The translations under genes and the position numbers were made by a program. A stretch of DNA of 64,000 nt from Mesorhizobium sp. LHD-90. Lineage in GTDB: Bacteria > Pseudomonadota > Alphaproteobacteria > Rhizobiales > Rhizobiaceae. This document shows, piece after piece, positions 26,794 through 35,348 of this stretch. Under the pieces are notes generated by a model. It was not told the origin of the DNA and did no database searches. It saw only the letters and a list, made by a program, of their open reading frames with translations. The stretch is from contig NZ_JAVFVV010000015.1 in assembly GCF_030929505.1 (NCBI RefSeq), positions 62,001-126,000 of the forward strand, in the 5' to 3' direction. Each line of letters starts with the position of its first letter. Position 1 is the stretch's first letter.

Positions 26794-27144
26794 TCAGGCG
26801 CGGAAGATGAAGGCGGCGCCGCCGCAGATCATCGCGAAACCGATCACATGGTTCCAGGTGATGCTCTGCCCGAGATACAACACCGAAAACACCATGAAGA
26901 CAACGAGCGTGATGACTTCCTGGATGGTCTTCAGCTCGGCGGCCGAATAGACGGCGCTGCCGAAGCGGTTGGCGGGCACGGCCAGCCAATATTCGAAGAA
27001 GGCGATGCCCCATGAGAACAGCACCGCGGCATAGAGCGGGGAGGCCTTGTATTTCAGGTGGCCGTACCAGGCGAAGGTCATGAAGACGTTCGAGGCGAGC
27101 AGCATCAGGATGGGCAGGATTTTCGGCGACAGGATCATGGTCAT
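26794..27144 (-). CDS. DMT-type small membrane protein (DUF486)
   Basis: A 116-residue inner-membrane protein with four hydrophobic helices. Sequence marks of the DUF486 family are present: ILMLLASNVFMTFAWYGHLKYK near the start, FFEYWLAVPANRFG near residue 50 and ELKTIQEVITLVVFMVFSVLYLGQ near 70. The family is a half-size relative of drug/metabolite exporters. The substrate is unknown. The start at 27144 (MTMIL) is a choice; the open frame runs to 27174. It lies convergent to nothing close and divergent from the DUF3775 gene. Confidence 0.85.
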   Translation of the reverse strand: MTMILSPKILPILMLLASNVFMTFAWYGHLKYKASPLYAAVLFSWGIAFFEYWLAVPANRFGSAVYSAAELKTIQEVITLVVFMVFSVLYLGQSITWNHVIGFAMICGGAAFIFRA

Positions 27145-27290
27145 GGACGGCACCGGACTGGAGGGACGCGCCATTTCGGTCGAACGCTTTTCGCTGTCAA
27201 TCCGCGTGTCGCTAACCGTGCCCGCTCGCGGGACGTGACCTTGCGCGCAATTTCTGTATCATCGCCGATGCGCTACCATGGAGACCACTG

Positions 27291-27716
27291 GTGCACCGCA
27301 AACTCGAAAAGGACTGGGACCTGACGATCGGTCCGGACACGGTCCGCCTTTTCATCGAGAAGGCGAAGTCGATCAGCGCCGCCGTCAACGAGGATTATGC
27401 CGGCGGCCAGGAGCACGAGGTCGAGTTCGACGGCGACGCCCGGGACAACCACCGTCACGACGGACTGGCGGAGGAAGAGGCGGAAAACCTCACCGAGGAG
27501 GAACTGCGCGAACTGATCAACGACCTCAATGTCGACGAGGCGGCCGAACTGGTGGCCCTGGTTTGGGTCGGGCGCGGCGATTACGATGCCGCCGAATGGG
27601 CCGACGCGGTGACCGCGGCCAGGGAGCGCGGCAACAGGCGCACGGCAAAATACCTGATGGGCATGCCGATGCTGGGCGACTGGCTGGAGGAAGGGCTGGA
27701 GGCGATCGGCGCCTGA
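27291..27716 (+). CDS. DUF3775 protein
   Basis: A 141-residue acidic cytoplasmic protein of the DUF3775 family, common in alphaproteobacteria. It is recognised by TVRLFIEKAKSISAAVNEDY near residue 17, the acidic EEEAENLTEEELRELINDLNVDEAAELVALVWVGRGDYDAAEWADAV stretch near 61, and the end RRTAKYLMGMPMLGDWLEEGLEA. Its biochemical role is unknown. The start is a GTG with GGAG seven bases upstream. An overlapping longer frame in another phase is a shadow. Confidence 0.85.
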   Translation: MHRKLEKDWDLTIGPDTVRLFIEKAKSISAAVNEDYAGGQEHEVEFDGDARDNHRHDGLAEEEAENLTEEELRELINDLNVDEAAELVALVWVGRGDYDAAEWADAVTAARERGNRRTAKYLMGMPMLGDWLEEGLEAIGA

Positions 27717-27768
27717 GGCGCCGGCTATGCCGCCCGCAACCAAACCGCGTCGCCACCGTTGAGCGGCG

Positions 27769-28662
27769 ATGGATTTTCGCGCCTGCCTCCGCTTCCTGAC
27801 CGTTCTTGGCCTGAGCGCCGCCTGCCTGGCGGGTGCGTCGGCGCAGACGCCAAAACTTCCTGAAAAGGTGCCGGCGCCGAAAGTCCATGCGCCGCCGGCC
27901 GGCAACATTCCGCCGGAACATCTGGGCGACACGCCGGTGCCGGAAGCGCGTCCTGGAGATGAAGCCTCCGGAGCCGAAAAGGCGAAGAAACCGGCGGAGG
28001 ACAAGAAACCGGCCGGCGAGCCGGTGACGCCTGCAACCGCGCCGCTGCCGACGGAACCGCCGCCCGCCGCAAAGCCCAAGATGCAGGCCGATCCGCGCTC
28101 GGAGGAAAAGCCGCTGTCGCCGATGCCGGCCGCCGAGCTGGCCTGCCGCTGGCGCTTGCGCGATCTCGGCGTCGCTTTCGAGGATCGCCCGGCCGAGGCG
28201 GACGAGGCTGGCTGCTCCATGCCCTACCCCGTCTCGGTCCGCGGCCTGGGCAAGGACGTCGCGCTCGAACCGGCGGCGCTGATGAACTGCGCCACGGCGG
28301 AAGCCGCCGCGCGCTTCGCCAGGGACATCATCGCGCCGGCAGCGAAACGTGAATTCGGCACGGGATTGAAATCCGTCACCCATGCTTCCGCCTATGTCTG
28401 CCGCCCGCGCAACGGCACGACAAAACTGTCGGAACACGCCTTCGGCAACGCGCTCGACATTTCCCGCTTTTCGCTGGCCGACGGCAAAACCGTCGACGTC
28501 ATCCTGCGGCCGGAGGAAACCGAGGCGCGTTTTCTGGGCGCCGTGCGAAAAGCCGCCTGCGGGCCGTTCAAGACGGTTCTCGGCCCCGGCAACGCGGACC
28601 ACGACACCCATTTCCATCTCGATCTCGCCCCGCGCCGCAATGGCGGGACGGTCTGCGAGTAG
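27769..28662 (+). CDS. Extensin-like C-terminal domain protein (copy 1)
   Basis: A 297-residue exported protein. The signal peptide ends near residue 25 (LGLSAACLAGASAQ), and a long Pro/Ala/Lys-rich linker follows to about 118. The extensin-like C domain then begins at LACRWRLRDLGVAFEDRP and includes HASAYVCRPRNGTTKLSEHAFGNALDISRFSL near residue 205 and GPGNADHDTHFHLDLAPRRNGGTVCE at the end. The H-x6-D and H-x-H residues match a D-Ala-D-Ala carboxypeptidase-like zinc site, so a role in peptidoglycan handling is likely. Its tandem neighbour at 28758 is a paralogue. Confidence 0.88.
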   Translation: MDFRACLRFLTVLGLSAACLAGASAQTPKLPEKVPAPKVHAPPAGNIPPEHLGDTPVPEARPGDEASGAEKAKKPAEDKKPAGEPVTPATAPLPTEPPPAAKPKMQADPRSEEKPLSPMPAAELACRWRLRDLGVAFEDRPAEADEAGCSMPYPVSVRGLGKDVALEPAALMNCATAEAAARFARDIIAPAAKREFGTGLKSVTHASAYVCRPRNGTTKLSEHAFGNALDISRFSLADGKTVDVILRPEETEARFLGAVRKAACGPFKTVLGPGNADHDTHFHLDLAPRRNGGTVCE

Positions 28663-28757
28663 CAGCCACAATCGCGCCGCAGGCGTGAACGCTGCCACTG
28701 ACCTTTCCTTTACGCTTGCCGCCTAGACTTTGCCGCGACGGGACAGGGAAATCATCG

Positions 28758-29645
28758 ATGCGCCGAATTGCTCCGCGCGCGCTTCGGCGCGTCTGCGCGG
28801 CAGGGCTTGCCGCCGCCCTCGCCGCCTGTTCGACGGAAAGCGTGATGTCTCTCAGGCCGGACGTCGACGTCGGCGCGCAGACCGCCGGCGTGCCGGCCGC
28901 CGTCGCCGTGGCGCCCGTCCCGACCGCTCCGATCGAGTCGATCGAGCCCGTCGAGCCGGTTGAACCGACCCCCATCGATCCCACGGTTCCGACTGATCCC
29001 ATGACGCCGGTTCCAGCCGACCCGATGACGCGAGCGCCAGTCGATCCGAGGCTCGCCGCCTATCCGCATTTCGAGGTTCCAGCCGACCCGCCGGACGTCA
29101 TGCCGGCCGGCGAGGTCGATTGCCGCCGCGACCTGAAGCGGCTTGGGGTGCGCTTCCGGGACGTGTCCCCGATCCACGAGGGAAGCTGCGGCATCGACTG
29201 GCCGGTCGAGGTCTCGGCGATCGGCAGCGTCCGGATGAAACCGGCCGCCACGCTGAGTTGTTCGATGGCCGCGACCTTCTCGCGCTGGACGAAGAAGGAA
29301 CTCGTGCCCGCCGCCCGCTGGCGCTATCTTTCGGGCGTGAAGACGATCCACCAGGGATCGAGCTATTCCTGCCGCAACATCCGCGGCTCGCGCGGCACGC
29401 CCTCGCAGCATTCGCGAGGCAACGCACTGGACGTGATGCGCATCGAGCTGAACAACGGCAAGGACATCGACGTGCGCAAGCCCGGCTGGTTCGCCTTCCG
29501 CCAGCGCGGCTTCCTCAACACGGTGCGGCAGGACGGCTGCGACTATTTCACCACCGTGCTCGGGCCCGGCTACAACGCCGACCACGCCGACCATTTTCAT
29601 TTCGACATCATGCAGCGCCGCAACGGCTACGTGGCGTGCAGATAA
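28758..29645 (+). CDS. Extensin-like C-terminal domain lipoprotein (copy 2)
   Basis: A 295-residue protein with a lipoprotein signal: RVCAAGLAAALAACST, lipobox LAAC, so Cys20 or thereabouts should be lipidated. A Pro/Val/Glu/Asp-rich linker with repeated PTDP, PVDP and PADP units runs to about residue 115. The extensin-like domain (CRRDLKRLGVRFRD; SQHSRGNALDVMRIEL; YNADHADHFHFDIMQRRNGYVACR) follows, with the zinc-site His and Asp residues kept. The start at 28758 places the signal correctly. The last 65 bases recur in diverged form at 31464-31528. Confidence 0.88.
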   Translation: MRRIAPRALRRVCAAGLAAALAACSTESVMSLRPDVDVGAQTAGVPAAVAVAPVPTAPIESIEPVEPVEPTPIDPTVPTDPMTPVPADPMTRAPVDPRLAAYPHFEVPADPPDVMPAGEVDCRRDLKRLGVRFRDVSPIHEGSCGIDWPVEVSAIGSVRMKPAATLSCSMAATFSRWTKKELVPAARWRYLSGVKTIHQGSSYSCRNIRGSRGTPSQHSRGNALDVMRIELNNGKDIDVRKPGWFAFRQRGFLNTVRQDGCDYFTTVLGPGYNADHADHFHFDIMQRRNGYVACR

Positions 29646-30011
29646 GCCCTGCGCGTTATGTGACCTGGTCCTCTTTCCGTCGACGTGCAGCACAGTAACT
29701 ATGGTAAATGAAACGTTTGCCGGCTGAATGTCGATGCCTCACCAATACCGATACGGCACATATATCGTTCTGCCGAACGAGAGATTGTGGTCCTCGATAC
29801 TGAAGACCGCTCAACGAAATCCTGGCTGCACCGATGTGAACGCAGTTGAGCAAGGTAAAGCCAGCGGCGAAGGCAGCGAAGATTCGCTTGCCATCGTCCG
29901 TCCCCGGCATCAATCTTGCGGCGGCGGAAGCATCGTGGCTGGCGGATGCCGGGTGGTCGGCTAGCCGCAGCGGGTACGTTTCTCCGGCAGTCCGGAACGA
30001 GGGAGAACCCA
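29646..30011. other. Non-coding start of the accessory segment
   Basis: About 366 bases between the extensin-like gene and the 470-residue gene. Short frames on both strands look like chance. No terminator or operator was recognised. It probably contains the promoter of the downstream gene; AGGGAGAAC lies immediately before that start. Confidence 0.4.
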
Positions 30012-31424
30012 ATGGCGAAGCTGGCCTGGAGAGTGCCGTTCGGAATGGTCGTCGACCAGAATACCGCGAGTTCCTTCGGCTCGAAGGTCGCGGAGGGGCC
30101 GATCCTCGATCGTATGAAGAACGCCGTCACGCTCGGGAACCCGGGTGATTTCGGGTTGTACGCCGACAAGGGGACCAATGACTCCGACCCGGAGATGTTT
30201 GTCTTCATCGGGCTGCGCAACGACCTTCCGACGGAACGCATCACCCAGATGCGGAACTACAGGGCTTCCCTGGCGGCCGGAAACTGGTCTCGGCCGGACG
30301 CGCTCATCCACACCAGGACAGCCCGCGAATACTACGAAATCAAACCCGAATCCGCCCCGAGCATGACCGGGGGACAGAACAAGCTGCCGAATATCAACGC
30401 CTTCATGGATCATTTCAAACTGCCGTACCGGCCAGGGAGCAGGTATCTCGTCGGCGACGTTACCGACGAGGCTCTGCTGCTTGAGAACAACGCCTGGTTC
30501 CAGGCGGAGATACGGGCTTTGCAGACCATGTTGGGCCTGCGCAACATCAAACTGTTCATCCAGTGGGAGAGACCGGTGGACGGATTGATCGTCTACCGTG
30601 CCAAGGTCACTGCGGAAACGGAGGATCCGGAGCCGCGCAACTTCCCCATGCAGGAACTCGCCGCCTGGGTGTTGAAGCTCGGCGTCCAGGCGGCCCTTCC
30701 GGGCGCGGTGCTCGGGGCCTCGGCCAGCGCTGCGCTCACTGCCGTCCTGAGCAAGATCCGCGAGCCGCTCGATCGACTGAAGAGAGACCTCGACACCTTG
30801 AGGGGCCTGCACCAGTTGCTGCTGAAGGAAGCAACGCCCAGCACGCTCCAGAAGGTCACGACAGCGGTCGGCCTCCTCACTCCCGGCCTGGCCATTCCGA
30901 CATTGGTCGACCTCGCGGTCAACCCCGCCAAGCGGCCCGTTGTCGGCGCTGGCGTGCAAATGCTGAACCCGGCCAAGCACACCCTCGACATATGGAAGCC
31001 CGTCCAGGAGGCCATAGACGCCGCGGAGGCAGCCATGCAGGCGCGTAACGCCGCCAAGGCGATGGAGCAACTCGCCGTCGGAAGGGCGAGTTACGCGAAG
31101 GCCGCGGAGCAGTTCAAGGCTTTCCAGAGCGGGACCGATCTCGCCGGACGCCGGGCACAACTGCTTATCGGTGCTACCGCCGCGGTGGCCATACTGGCTG
31201 CGGTGGTCGCCTACTCCGCCGCGGGTGTCGCGGCGGGTGCGGGGGCCGGGGCGGCGACTGGCGCGGGAGCTGCGACGCAAACCCAGGTGCGGGTTGCCGG
31301 CGAGTTGTTCAAGGAGGGAATGACCCGCATCGTGCTGGCGGAGTCGCCGGAAGCGTTCGATGCGGGCGTACGCCTCTGCATGGAGGATGCTCCGCAGGCG
31401 GTGATGCGCATGGCCGCGAAGTAA
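30012..31424 (+). CDS. Unrecognised 470-residue protein with PD-(D/E)XK-like motif and glycine-rich hydrophobic segment
   Basis: No family is recognised. The N-terminal 160 residues look globular. They contain RPDALIH at 94-100 (Pro95-Asp96) and YYEIKPES at 107-114 (Glu109-x-Lys111), the spacing and hydrophobic context of a PD-(D/E)XK nuclease core. A helical middle follows, rich in Ala/Leu/Lys. Residues about 382-420 are a hydrophobic Gly/Ala-rich run (IGATAAVAILAAVVAYSAAGVAAG) that could span or insert in a membrane. The start at 30012 has GGGAG upstream. It is the only gene of a 1.8-kb segment between two copies of an extensin 3' end. A toxin-like effector or defence protein is possible but unproven. 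Confidence 0.6.
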   Translation: MAKLAWRVPFGMVVDQNTASSFGSKVAEGPILDRMKNAVTLGNPGDFGLYADKGTNDSDPEMFVFIGLRNDLPTERITQMRNYRASLAAGNWSRPDALIHTRTAREYYEIKPESAPSMTGGQNKLPNINAFMDHFKLPYRPGSRYLVGDVTDEALLLENNAWFQAEIRALQTMLGLRNIKLFIQWERPVDGLIVYRAKVTAETEDPEPRNFPMQELAAWVLKLGVQAALPGAVLGASASAALTAVLSKIREPLDRLKRDLDTLRGLHQLLLKEATPSTLQKVTTAVGLLTPGLAIPTLVDLAVNPAKRPVVGAGVQMLNPAKHTLDIWKPVQEAIDAAEAAMQARNAAKAMEQLAVGRASYAKAAEQFKAFQSGTDLAGRRAQLLIGATAAVAILAAVVAYSAAGVAAGAGAGAATGAGAATQTQVRVAGELFKEGMTRIVLAESPEAFDAGVRLCMEDAPQAVMRMAAK

Positions 31425-31463
31425 GCCGTCGCAAGCAGACGCACGGATGGAGCCGGTCCGGCT

Positions 31464-31528
31464 ACCACGCCGACCATTTTTATTTCGACATCATGCAGCG
31501 CCGCAACAGCCGCGTGGCGTGCAGGTAG
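31464..31528 (+). pseudogene. Remnant of an extensin-like gene 3' end
   Basis: Sixty-five bases match the last 65 bases of the gene ending at 29645, with six differences (about 91 percent). The frame still reads HADHFYFDIMQRRNSRVACR and a stop. Nothing else of the gene remains upstream, so this is a leftover from a duplicated copy or from the event that brought in the 470-residue gene. Confidence 0.8.
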
Positions 31529-31626
31529 ACTTTCGGGCAGGCCGGCTCCGAGCGGGGGCAAGACGGCGAGAACCGACTGTCGAACATCGATATCCCTTGG
31601 GCGACTTGAAACCGTATCGTCGTTGC

Positions 31627-31674
31627 GGAAATTCCGTATTCGCTCTTGCTGAGTTACGGAAATTCCTTAGTATA
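31627..31674 (+). promoter_or_regulatory. Toxin-antitoxin promoter with paired GGAAATTCC palindromes
   Basis: Two copies of the palindrome GGAAATTCC lie at 31627-31635 and 31658-31666, centres 31 bases (three helical turns) apart. The second sits in the 17-base spacer between TTGCTG (-35, 31646-31651) and TAGTAT (-10, 31669-31674). A repressor bound there would block RNA polymerase. The predicted start point falls at the toxin ATG, so the mRNA may be leaderless. Confidence 0.65.
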
Positions 31675-31678
31675 TGCC

Positions 31679-32023
31679 ATGCATACGGTGATTGAGCTTC
31701 CTCCTTATCTTGCTGCCGCGAAGGCGGCAGGCATGACTGCCCAGGAGATGGAAGACGCTGTCTTCATGGTGGCGAGCGACCCGCAGGGCGGCGACATCAT
31801 TCAGGGGACCGGCGGTTGCCGAAAGTATAGATTGGCCGGCCGAGGCAAGGGCAAAAGCGGCGGCTACCGGATTATCACGGTATTCGGCGGGCGGGACATG
31901 CCGGTGTTCATGCTCACCGTGTTCGGCAAGGGCCAGAAAGATAACCTGTCCAGAGCTGAACGGAACGAATTGGCCATCGTGACAAGAAACCTTATCGAGA
32001 CATACCATCGGAGGCGCAGATGA
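31679..32023 (+). CDS. RelE/HigB-type toxin of a type II toxin-antitoxin pair
   Basis: A 114-residue protein with the RelE-like layout used by ribosome-dependent mRNA interferases of the HigB kind: GDIIQGTGGCRKYRLAGRGKGKSGGYRIITVFGG near residues 39-72, then VFMLTVFGKGQKDNLSRAERNELAIVTRNLIETYHRR. The basic Arg/Lys cluster and Tyr fit the active surface. ATG 31679 aligns with family N-termini (HTVIELPPYL); no ribosome site precedes it, in keeping with a leaderless message. Its stop overlaps the start of the antitoxin gene by four bases (ATGA). Confidence 0.85.
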   Translation: MHTVIELPPYLAAAKAAGMTAQEMEDAVFMVASDPQGGDIIQGTGGCRKYRLAGRGKGKSGGYRIITVFGGRDMPVFMLTVFGKGQKDNLSRAERNELAIVTRNLIETYHRRRR

Positions 32024-32313
32024 CACGCACCGCTTTCAATCAGATCATGGAAGGTCTTCAGGCCGCTGTGCGATACGCGGAGGGCGACGAGGCGGGTGCC
32101 GTTGTGCATGTCCCCGAAACCATCGACGTGCGCGGGGTCCGCAAGACCTTGAAGCTCAGTCAGGAACAGTTCGCCGCCCGATACAACATCGGGCTTGCCC
32201 GTCTGCGAGATTGGGAACAGGGCCGATCCTGGCCGGATAGCGCGATGCGCGCCTACCTTACCGTGATCCTGAAAGAGCACGAAGCCGTGGATCGGGCGCT
32301 GCGCGCCGCATAG
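32020..32313 (+). CDS. HigA/NadS-type helix-turn-helix antitoxin
   Basis: A 97-residue XRE-type protein. The helix-turn-helix LSQEQFAARYNIGLARLRDWEQGRSWPD lies at residues about 46-73. The N-terminal part (FNQIMEGLQAAVRYAEGDEAGAVVHVP) is the usual toxin-contact region for antitoxins that follow RelE-like toxins. It should neutralise the toxin and, as a dimer, repress the promoter by binding the GGAAATTCC palindromes. The toxin-first order is typical of higBA. The ATGA overlap ties their translation. Confidence 0.87.
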   Translation: MTRTAFNQIMEGLQAAVRYAEGDEAGAVVHVPETIDVRGVRKTLKLSQEQFAARYNIGLARLRDWEQGRSWPDSAMRAYLTVILKEHEAVDRALRAA

Positions 32314-32414
32314 GCCCAAACGCGCCGGCGTCCGGCACAGATCACCGGACATTAATGGCTTGGAGGACGGAGCGGGACGATTTACAAAGCAGTCCTGCAA
32401 GGCGCCTGCCAGAC

Positions 32415-34181
32415 ATGTCGAATCCGCAAATCCGGCGGCGGCTCGCCGCCATCCTCGCCGCCGACGTCGTCGGCTACAGCCGGCTCATGGAGCGGGACGA
32501 GACCGCTACGCATGCCGAACTGACGGCTCGCTGGCGCAACGTGCTCGACCCGCTGGTCGCCCGCCACCGGGGCCGCATCTTCAAGCGCATGGGCGACGGC
32601 ATCTTCATCGAATTCGCCAGCGCCGTCGATGCCGTCGAGTGCGCCGCGCAGTTGCAGCGCGACATGGCCGCGGCCAACGACGGCGCGCCCGAAAGTCCCG
32701 CCATCGTTCTGCGCGTCGGCGTCAACCTCGGCGACGTGATGGTGGACGGCAGCGACCTGTTCGGCGACGGCGTCAACCTGGCGTCACGCATCGAGACTTT
32801 GGCGACGCCCGGCGGCGTCGCCATCGCGGACAACGTCCACCAGTATGTTCACGGCCGGGTCGGCGTCGACTTCGCCGACAGCGGCCATCACGAGGTCAAG
32901 AACATCGAGCGGCCGGTGCATATCTGGAGCTGGTCGCCGGACGGCGCGGTGGTGGCCGCGCCCCTGCCCGCACCGGAGCCGCCGCCGGGACTGCCCGAAA
33001 AACCCTCGATCGCGGTGCTGCCTTTCGACAACATGTCCGGTGACCCGGAACAGGGCTACTTCGCCGACGGCATCACCGAGGACATCATCACCGACCTGTC
33101 GAAGGTCTCGGGGCTGTTTGTCATCGCCAGAAACTCCTCCTTCGCCTATAGGGGCCAGAGCCCGGACGTGCGCAGGGTCAGCCGCGAACTCGGCGTCCGC
33201 TACGTGTTGGAGGGCAGCGTGCGGCGCGCGGCGAACCGCATCCGCATCAACGCCCAGATGATCGACGGAACCACCGGCGGCCACCTCTGGGCCGACCGCT
33301 TCGACCGCCAGGTCGAGGACATCTTCGAGGTCCAGGACGAGGTGACGCGCACCATCGTCAGCGCGCTGAAGGTCAAGCTGACCGCAAGCGAAGCGGCCAT
33401 GCGCGAGGTCAAGGGCAAGGTCGATCCGGCCGCCTACGACCTGTTGGTGCGCTCGCGCCAGACGGTTCTGCAGCTTTCTCCCGGGACGGCGCTGGAAGCC
33501 AGCCGGATGCTGGAGCATGTGATCGAGATCGATCCGACCATCGCGCTGGCTTATGCGCGTCTGTCGATGATCGCTTTCGCCGACTATGCCAACCAGTGGA
33601 ACGGCGCGACGGTCGAAAATCTCGATCGAGCGCTGAAGCTGGCCAGAAAGGCGATCGAAACCGACGAGACCGAACCCCAGGGCCACATCGCGCTGGCGCT
33701 GGCTTTGTCCTGGATGAAACGCCTCGACGAGGCGGAGCCGGCGGCGGAGCGGGCGCTGGCGCTCAGCCCCAACCTTGCCGATGCCTATGTCGGCCTTGGC
33801 AACATCCGCGATTTCCAGGGCCGGCACGAGGATGCCGTGGCGCTCTACACCCGCGCCCACCGGCTCGACCCGCAATTCGACATGGCGCTGAATTTCCTGG
33901 GCCGCGCGCTGCTGGCGCTGGGACGCTACGACGAGGCCGAAATCGCCTTCAAGCGCCGCCTGCTGCTTGCCCCGCGCTCCGACATGACTCGTTTTTATCT
34001 GGCCTGCCTCTATGGCCTGACCGGCCGGCACGCGGAAGCGCGACGCTACTGGAACGAGACGATGGAGGTCAACCCGACTTTTTCCGTCGACCATTTCAGG
34101 CGGGCGCTGCCCTACCGCGACCCGCATCTGATCGACCGCTGGGTGGAAGGTTTGCGGCAGGCGGGAATCGAAATCGCCTGA
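32415..34181 (+). CDS. Class III adenylate cyclase with TolB-like and TPR modules
   Basis: A 588-residue protein. The class III cyclase domain covers residues about 8-175: AAILAADVVGYSRLM holds the first metal Asp (residue 17), KRMGDGIFIEF the catalytic core, and VGVNLGDVMVDG the second Asp. A TolB/FlgO-like module follows (IAVLPFDNMS; YFADGITEDIITDLSKVSG; YVLEGSVRR; LWADRFDRQ), then TPR repeats to the C-terminus. No transmembrane helix is obvious. It converts ATP to cAMP. Such proteins are numerous in rhizobia, with unknown signals. The start is uncertain: 32415 fits family N-termini, while an upstream ATG at 32355 adds 20 residues. Confidence 0.87.
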   Translation: MSNPQIRRRLAAILAADVVGYSRLMERDETATHAELTARWRNVLDPLVARHRGRIFKRMGDGIFIEFASAVDAVECAAQLQRDMAAANDGAPESPAIVLRVGVNLGDVMVDGSDLFGDGVNLASRIETLATPGGVAIADNVHQYVHGRVGVDFADSGHHEVKNIERPVHIWSWSPDGAVVAAPLPAPEPPPGLPEKPSIAVLPFDNMSGDPEQGYFADGITEDIITDLSKVSGLFVIARNSSFAYRGQSPDVRRVSRELGVRYVLEGSVRRAANRIRINAQMIDGTTGGHLWADRFDRQVEDIFEVQDEVTRTIVSALKVKLTASEAAMREVKGKVDPAAYDLLVRSRQTVLQLSPGTALEASRMLEHVIEIDPTIALAYARLSMIAFADYANQWNGATVENLDRALKLARKAIETDETEPQGHIALALALSWMKRLDEAEPAAERALALSPNLADAYVGLGNIRDFQGRHEDAVALYTRAHRLDPQFDMALNFLGRALLALGRYDEAEIAFKRRLLLAPRSDMTRFYLACLYGLTGRHAEARRYWNETMEVNPTFSVDHFRRALPYRDPHLIDRWVEGLRQAGIEIA

Positions 34182-34565
34182 CCTGCGTCGCGCCTGGCGG
34201 TCGTCTCCGGCGGCAGCGGAGAACAACGATCTGACGTTTCGGGCGAAGCCCGCCGTCCACGGCAGGGCGTGCTTCCCCCGATCTTGAGGGCATGAAGGAA
34301 AGCGCGAACGGCGGGTTTTCTTCAACGGTCCGGCCATCCCCTTGAAATGGCTCGAACTTCCGGACTTCACGCACGGCCCAGCCGCATCGGCTCCAGTGTC
34401 TGCCCGCTCCTCGCGCAGATGACCGCCCGCCTTGCGGCAAGTGATGCAAGCTGCTGAATTCATTCAATATCCCTCGACAGATGCTTCACAGGACAATGGC
34501 GGGAAAAAGCCTTTCAGGCGGCAGCGGCGACCGCTATTGTGCTCTTCGGCATCGAGCGGGGACTC
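34182..34565. other. Intergenic region after the adenylate cyclase gene
   Basis: About 380 bases without a supportable gene. GCCCGCCGT near 34248 and GGCGGGTTTTCTT near 34308 could pair as a widely spaced terminator, but the loop is long. The promoter for the LssY-like gene should be in the last 100 bases. Confidence 0.4.
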
Positions 34566-35270
34566 ATGCGCCGCAAAAAACTGAAGACCGCGATTTCAGC
34601 GCTGCTGGCTATCGGCGTCGCCTATGGCGCGACCGCCTATCTTGCGCTTCCCGAGTTCTGGACGGTGCATGACCGCCACCTCGCCGACCGCATCGGCAAC
34701 TTCCTCACCACCACCCCGCAAGGCATTCCCGGCGACCCGATCAATGTCGGCCTGGTCGGCACGAAAGAACAGGTATTGCGCGCCTTCGCCGCCGCCGGCT
34801 GGCATGCGGCCGACAGCATAACCCTACGTAGTTCCTTGGATATCGGGCTCAGTGTGGCCCTGGACCGGCCCTATGCGGACGCCCCCGTCAGCACGCTGCT
34901 CTATGACGGACGAAGACAGGATGTGGCCTTCGAAAAGCCCGTCGGCGACAGCGCCGACCGCCGCCATCACGTCCGCTTCTGGCAGACGAAGGAGCTTGAC
35001 GGCGACGGGCGACCGCTCTGGCTCGGCTCCGCCAGCTTCGACCGCGGCGTCGGCTTCAGCCACGACACCGGCCAGATCACCCACCACATCGGCCCGGACG
35101 TCGACGCCGACCGCGACTTCGTCATCCAGACATTGACCCAGGCCGGAATGATCGTCTCGGTAGACGAAGCGAAAGGCATCGGCGCGACGACCACCGGCCG
35201 CAATGGCGGCGGCGATACCTATTTCACCGACGGCATGATCAAGATCGGTGTGCTGGCGGGCGAATCCTGA
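34566..35270 (+). CDS. LssY C-terminal domain protein
   Basis: A 234-residue protein with one N-terminal hydrophobic segment (AISALLAIGVAYGATAYLALP), likely an anchor or uncleaved signal. The rest matches the LssY C-terminal domain: DPINVGLVGTKEQVLRAFAAAGWHAAD near residue 58, HHVRFWQT near 133, and LGSASFDRGVGFSHDTGQITHHIGPDVDADRDF near 152. The domain is often attached to PAP2 phosphatases or stands alone in the envelope; its function is not established. The ATG at 34566 with GGGGAC upstream was preferred to a GTG nine codons earlier. Confidence 0.8.
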   Translation: MRRKKLKTAISALLAIGVAYGATAYLALPEFWTVHDRHLADRIGNFLTTTPQGIPGDPINVGLVGTKEQVLRAFAAAGWHAADSITLRSSLDIGLSVALDRPYADAPVSTLLYDGRRQDVAFEKPVGDSADRRHHVRFWQTKELDGDGRPLWLGSASFDRGVGFSHDTGQITHHIGPDVDADRDFVIQTLTQAGMIVSVDEAKGIGATTTGRNGGGDTYFTDGMIKIGVLAGES

Positions 35271-35348
35271 ACGCCAGCAGCGGCTGCGCGACCCAATATC
35301 GCGGTCGAACCCTTTTCGCCGATGCCTCGCGGATGCTAAGCAGCAGCC

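Noticed and set aside
29699-30244. A 181-codon minus-strand frame
   Set aside because: It overlaps the start of the 470-residue gene, which has a better ribosome site and composition.
29581-31528. Mobile element bounded by att sites
   Set aside because: The repeats look like att sites, but there is no integrase or relaxase and the copies have diverged by about 9 percent, so a simple duplication is more likely.
32784-34463. A 559-codon minus-strand frame opposite the adenylate cyclase gene
   Set aside because: The opposite strand has full cyclase and TPR motifs; this frame has none.
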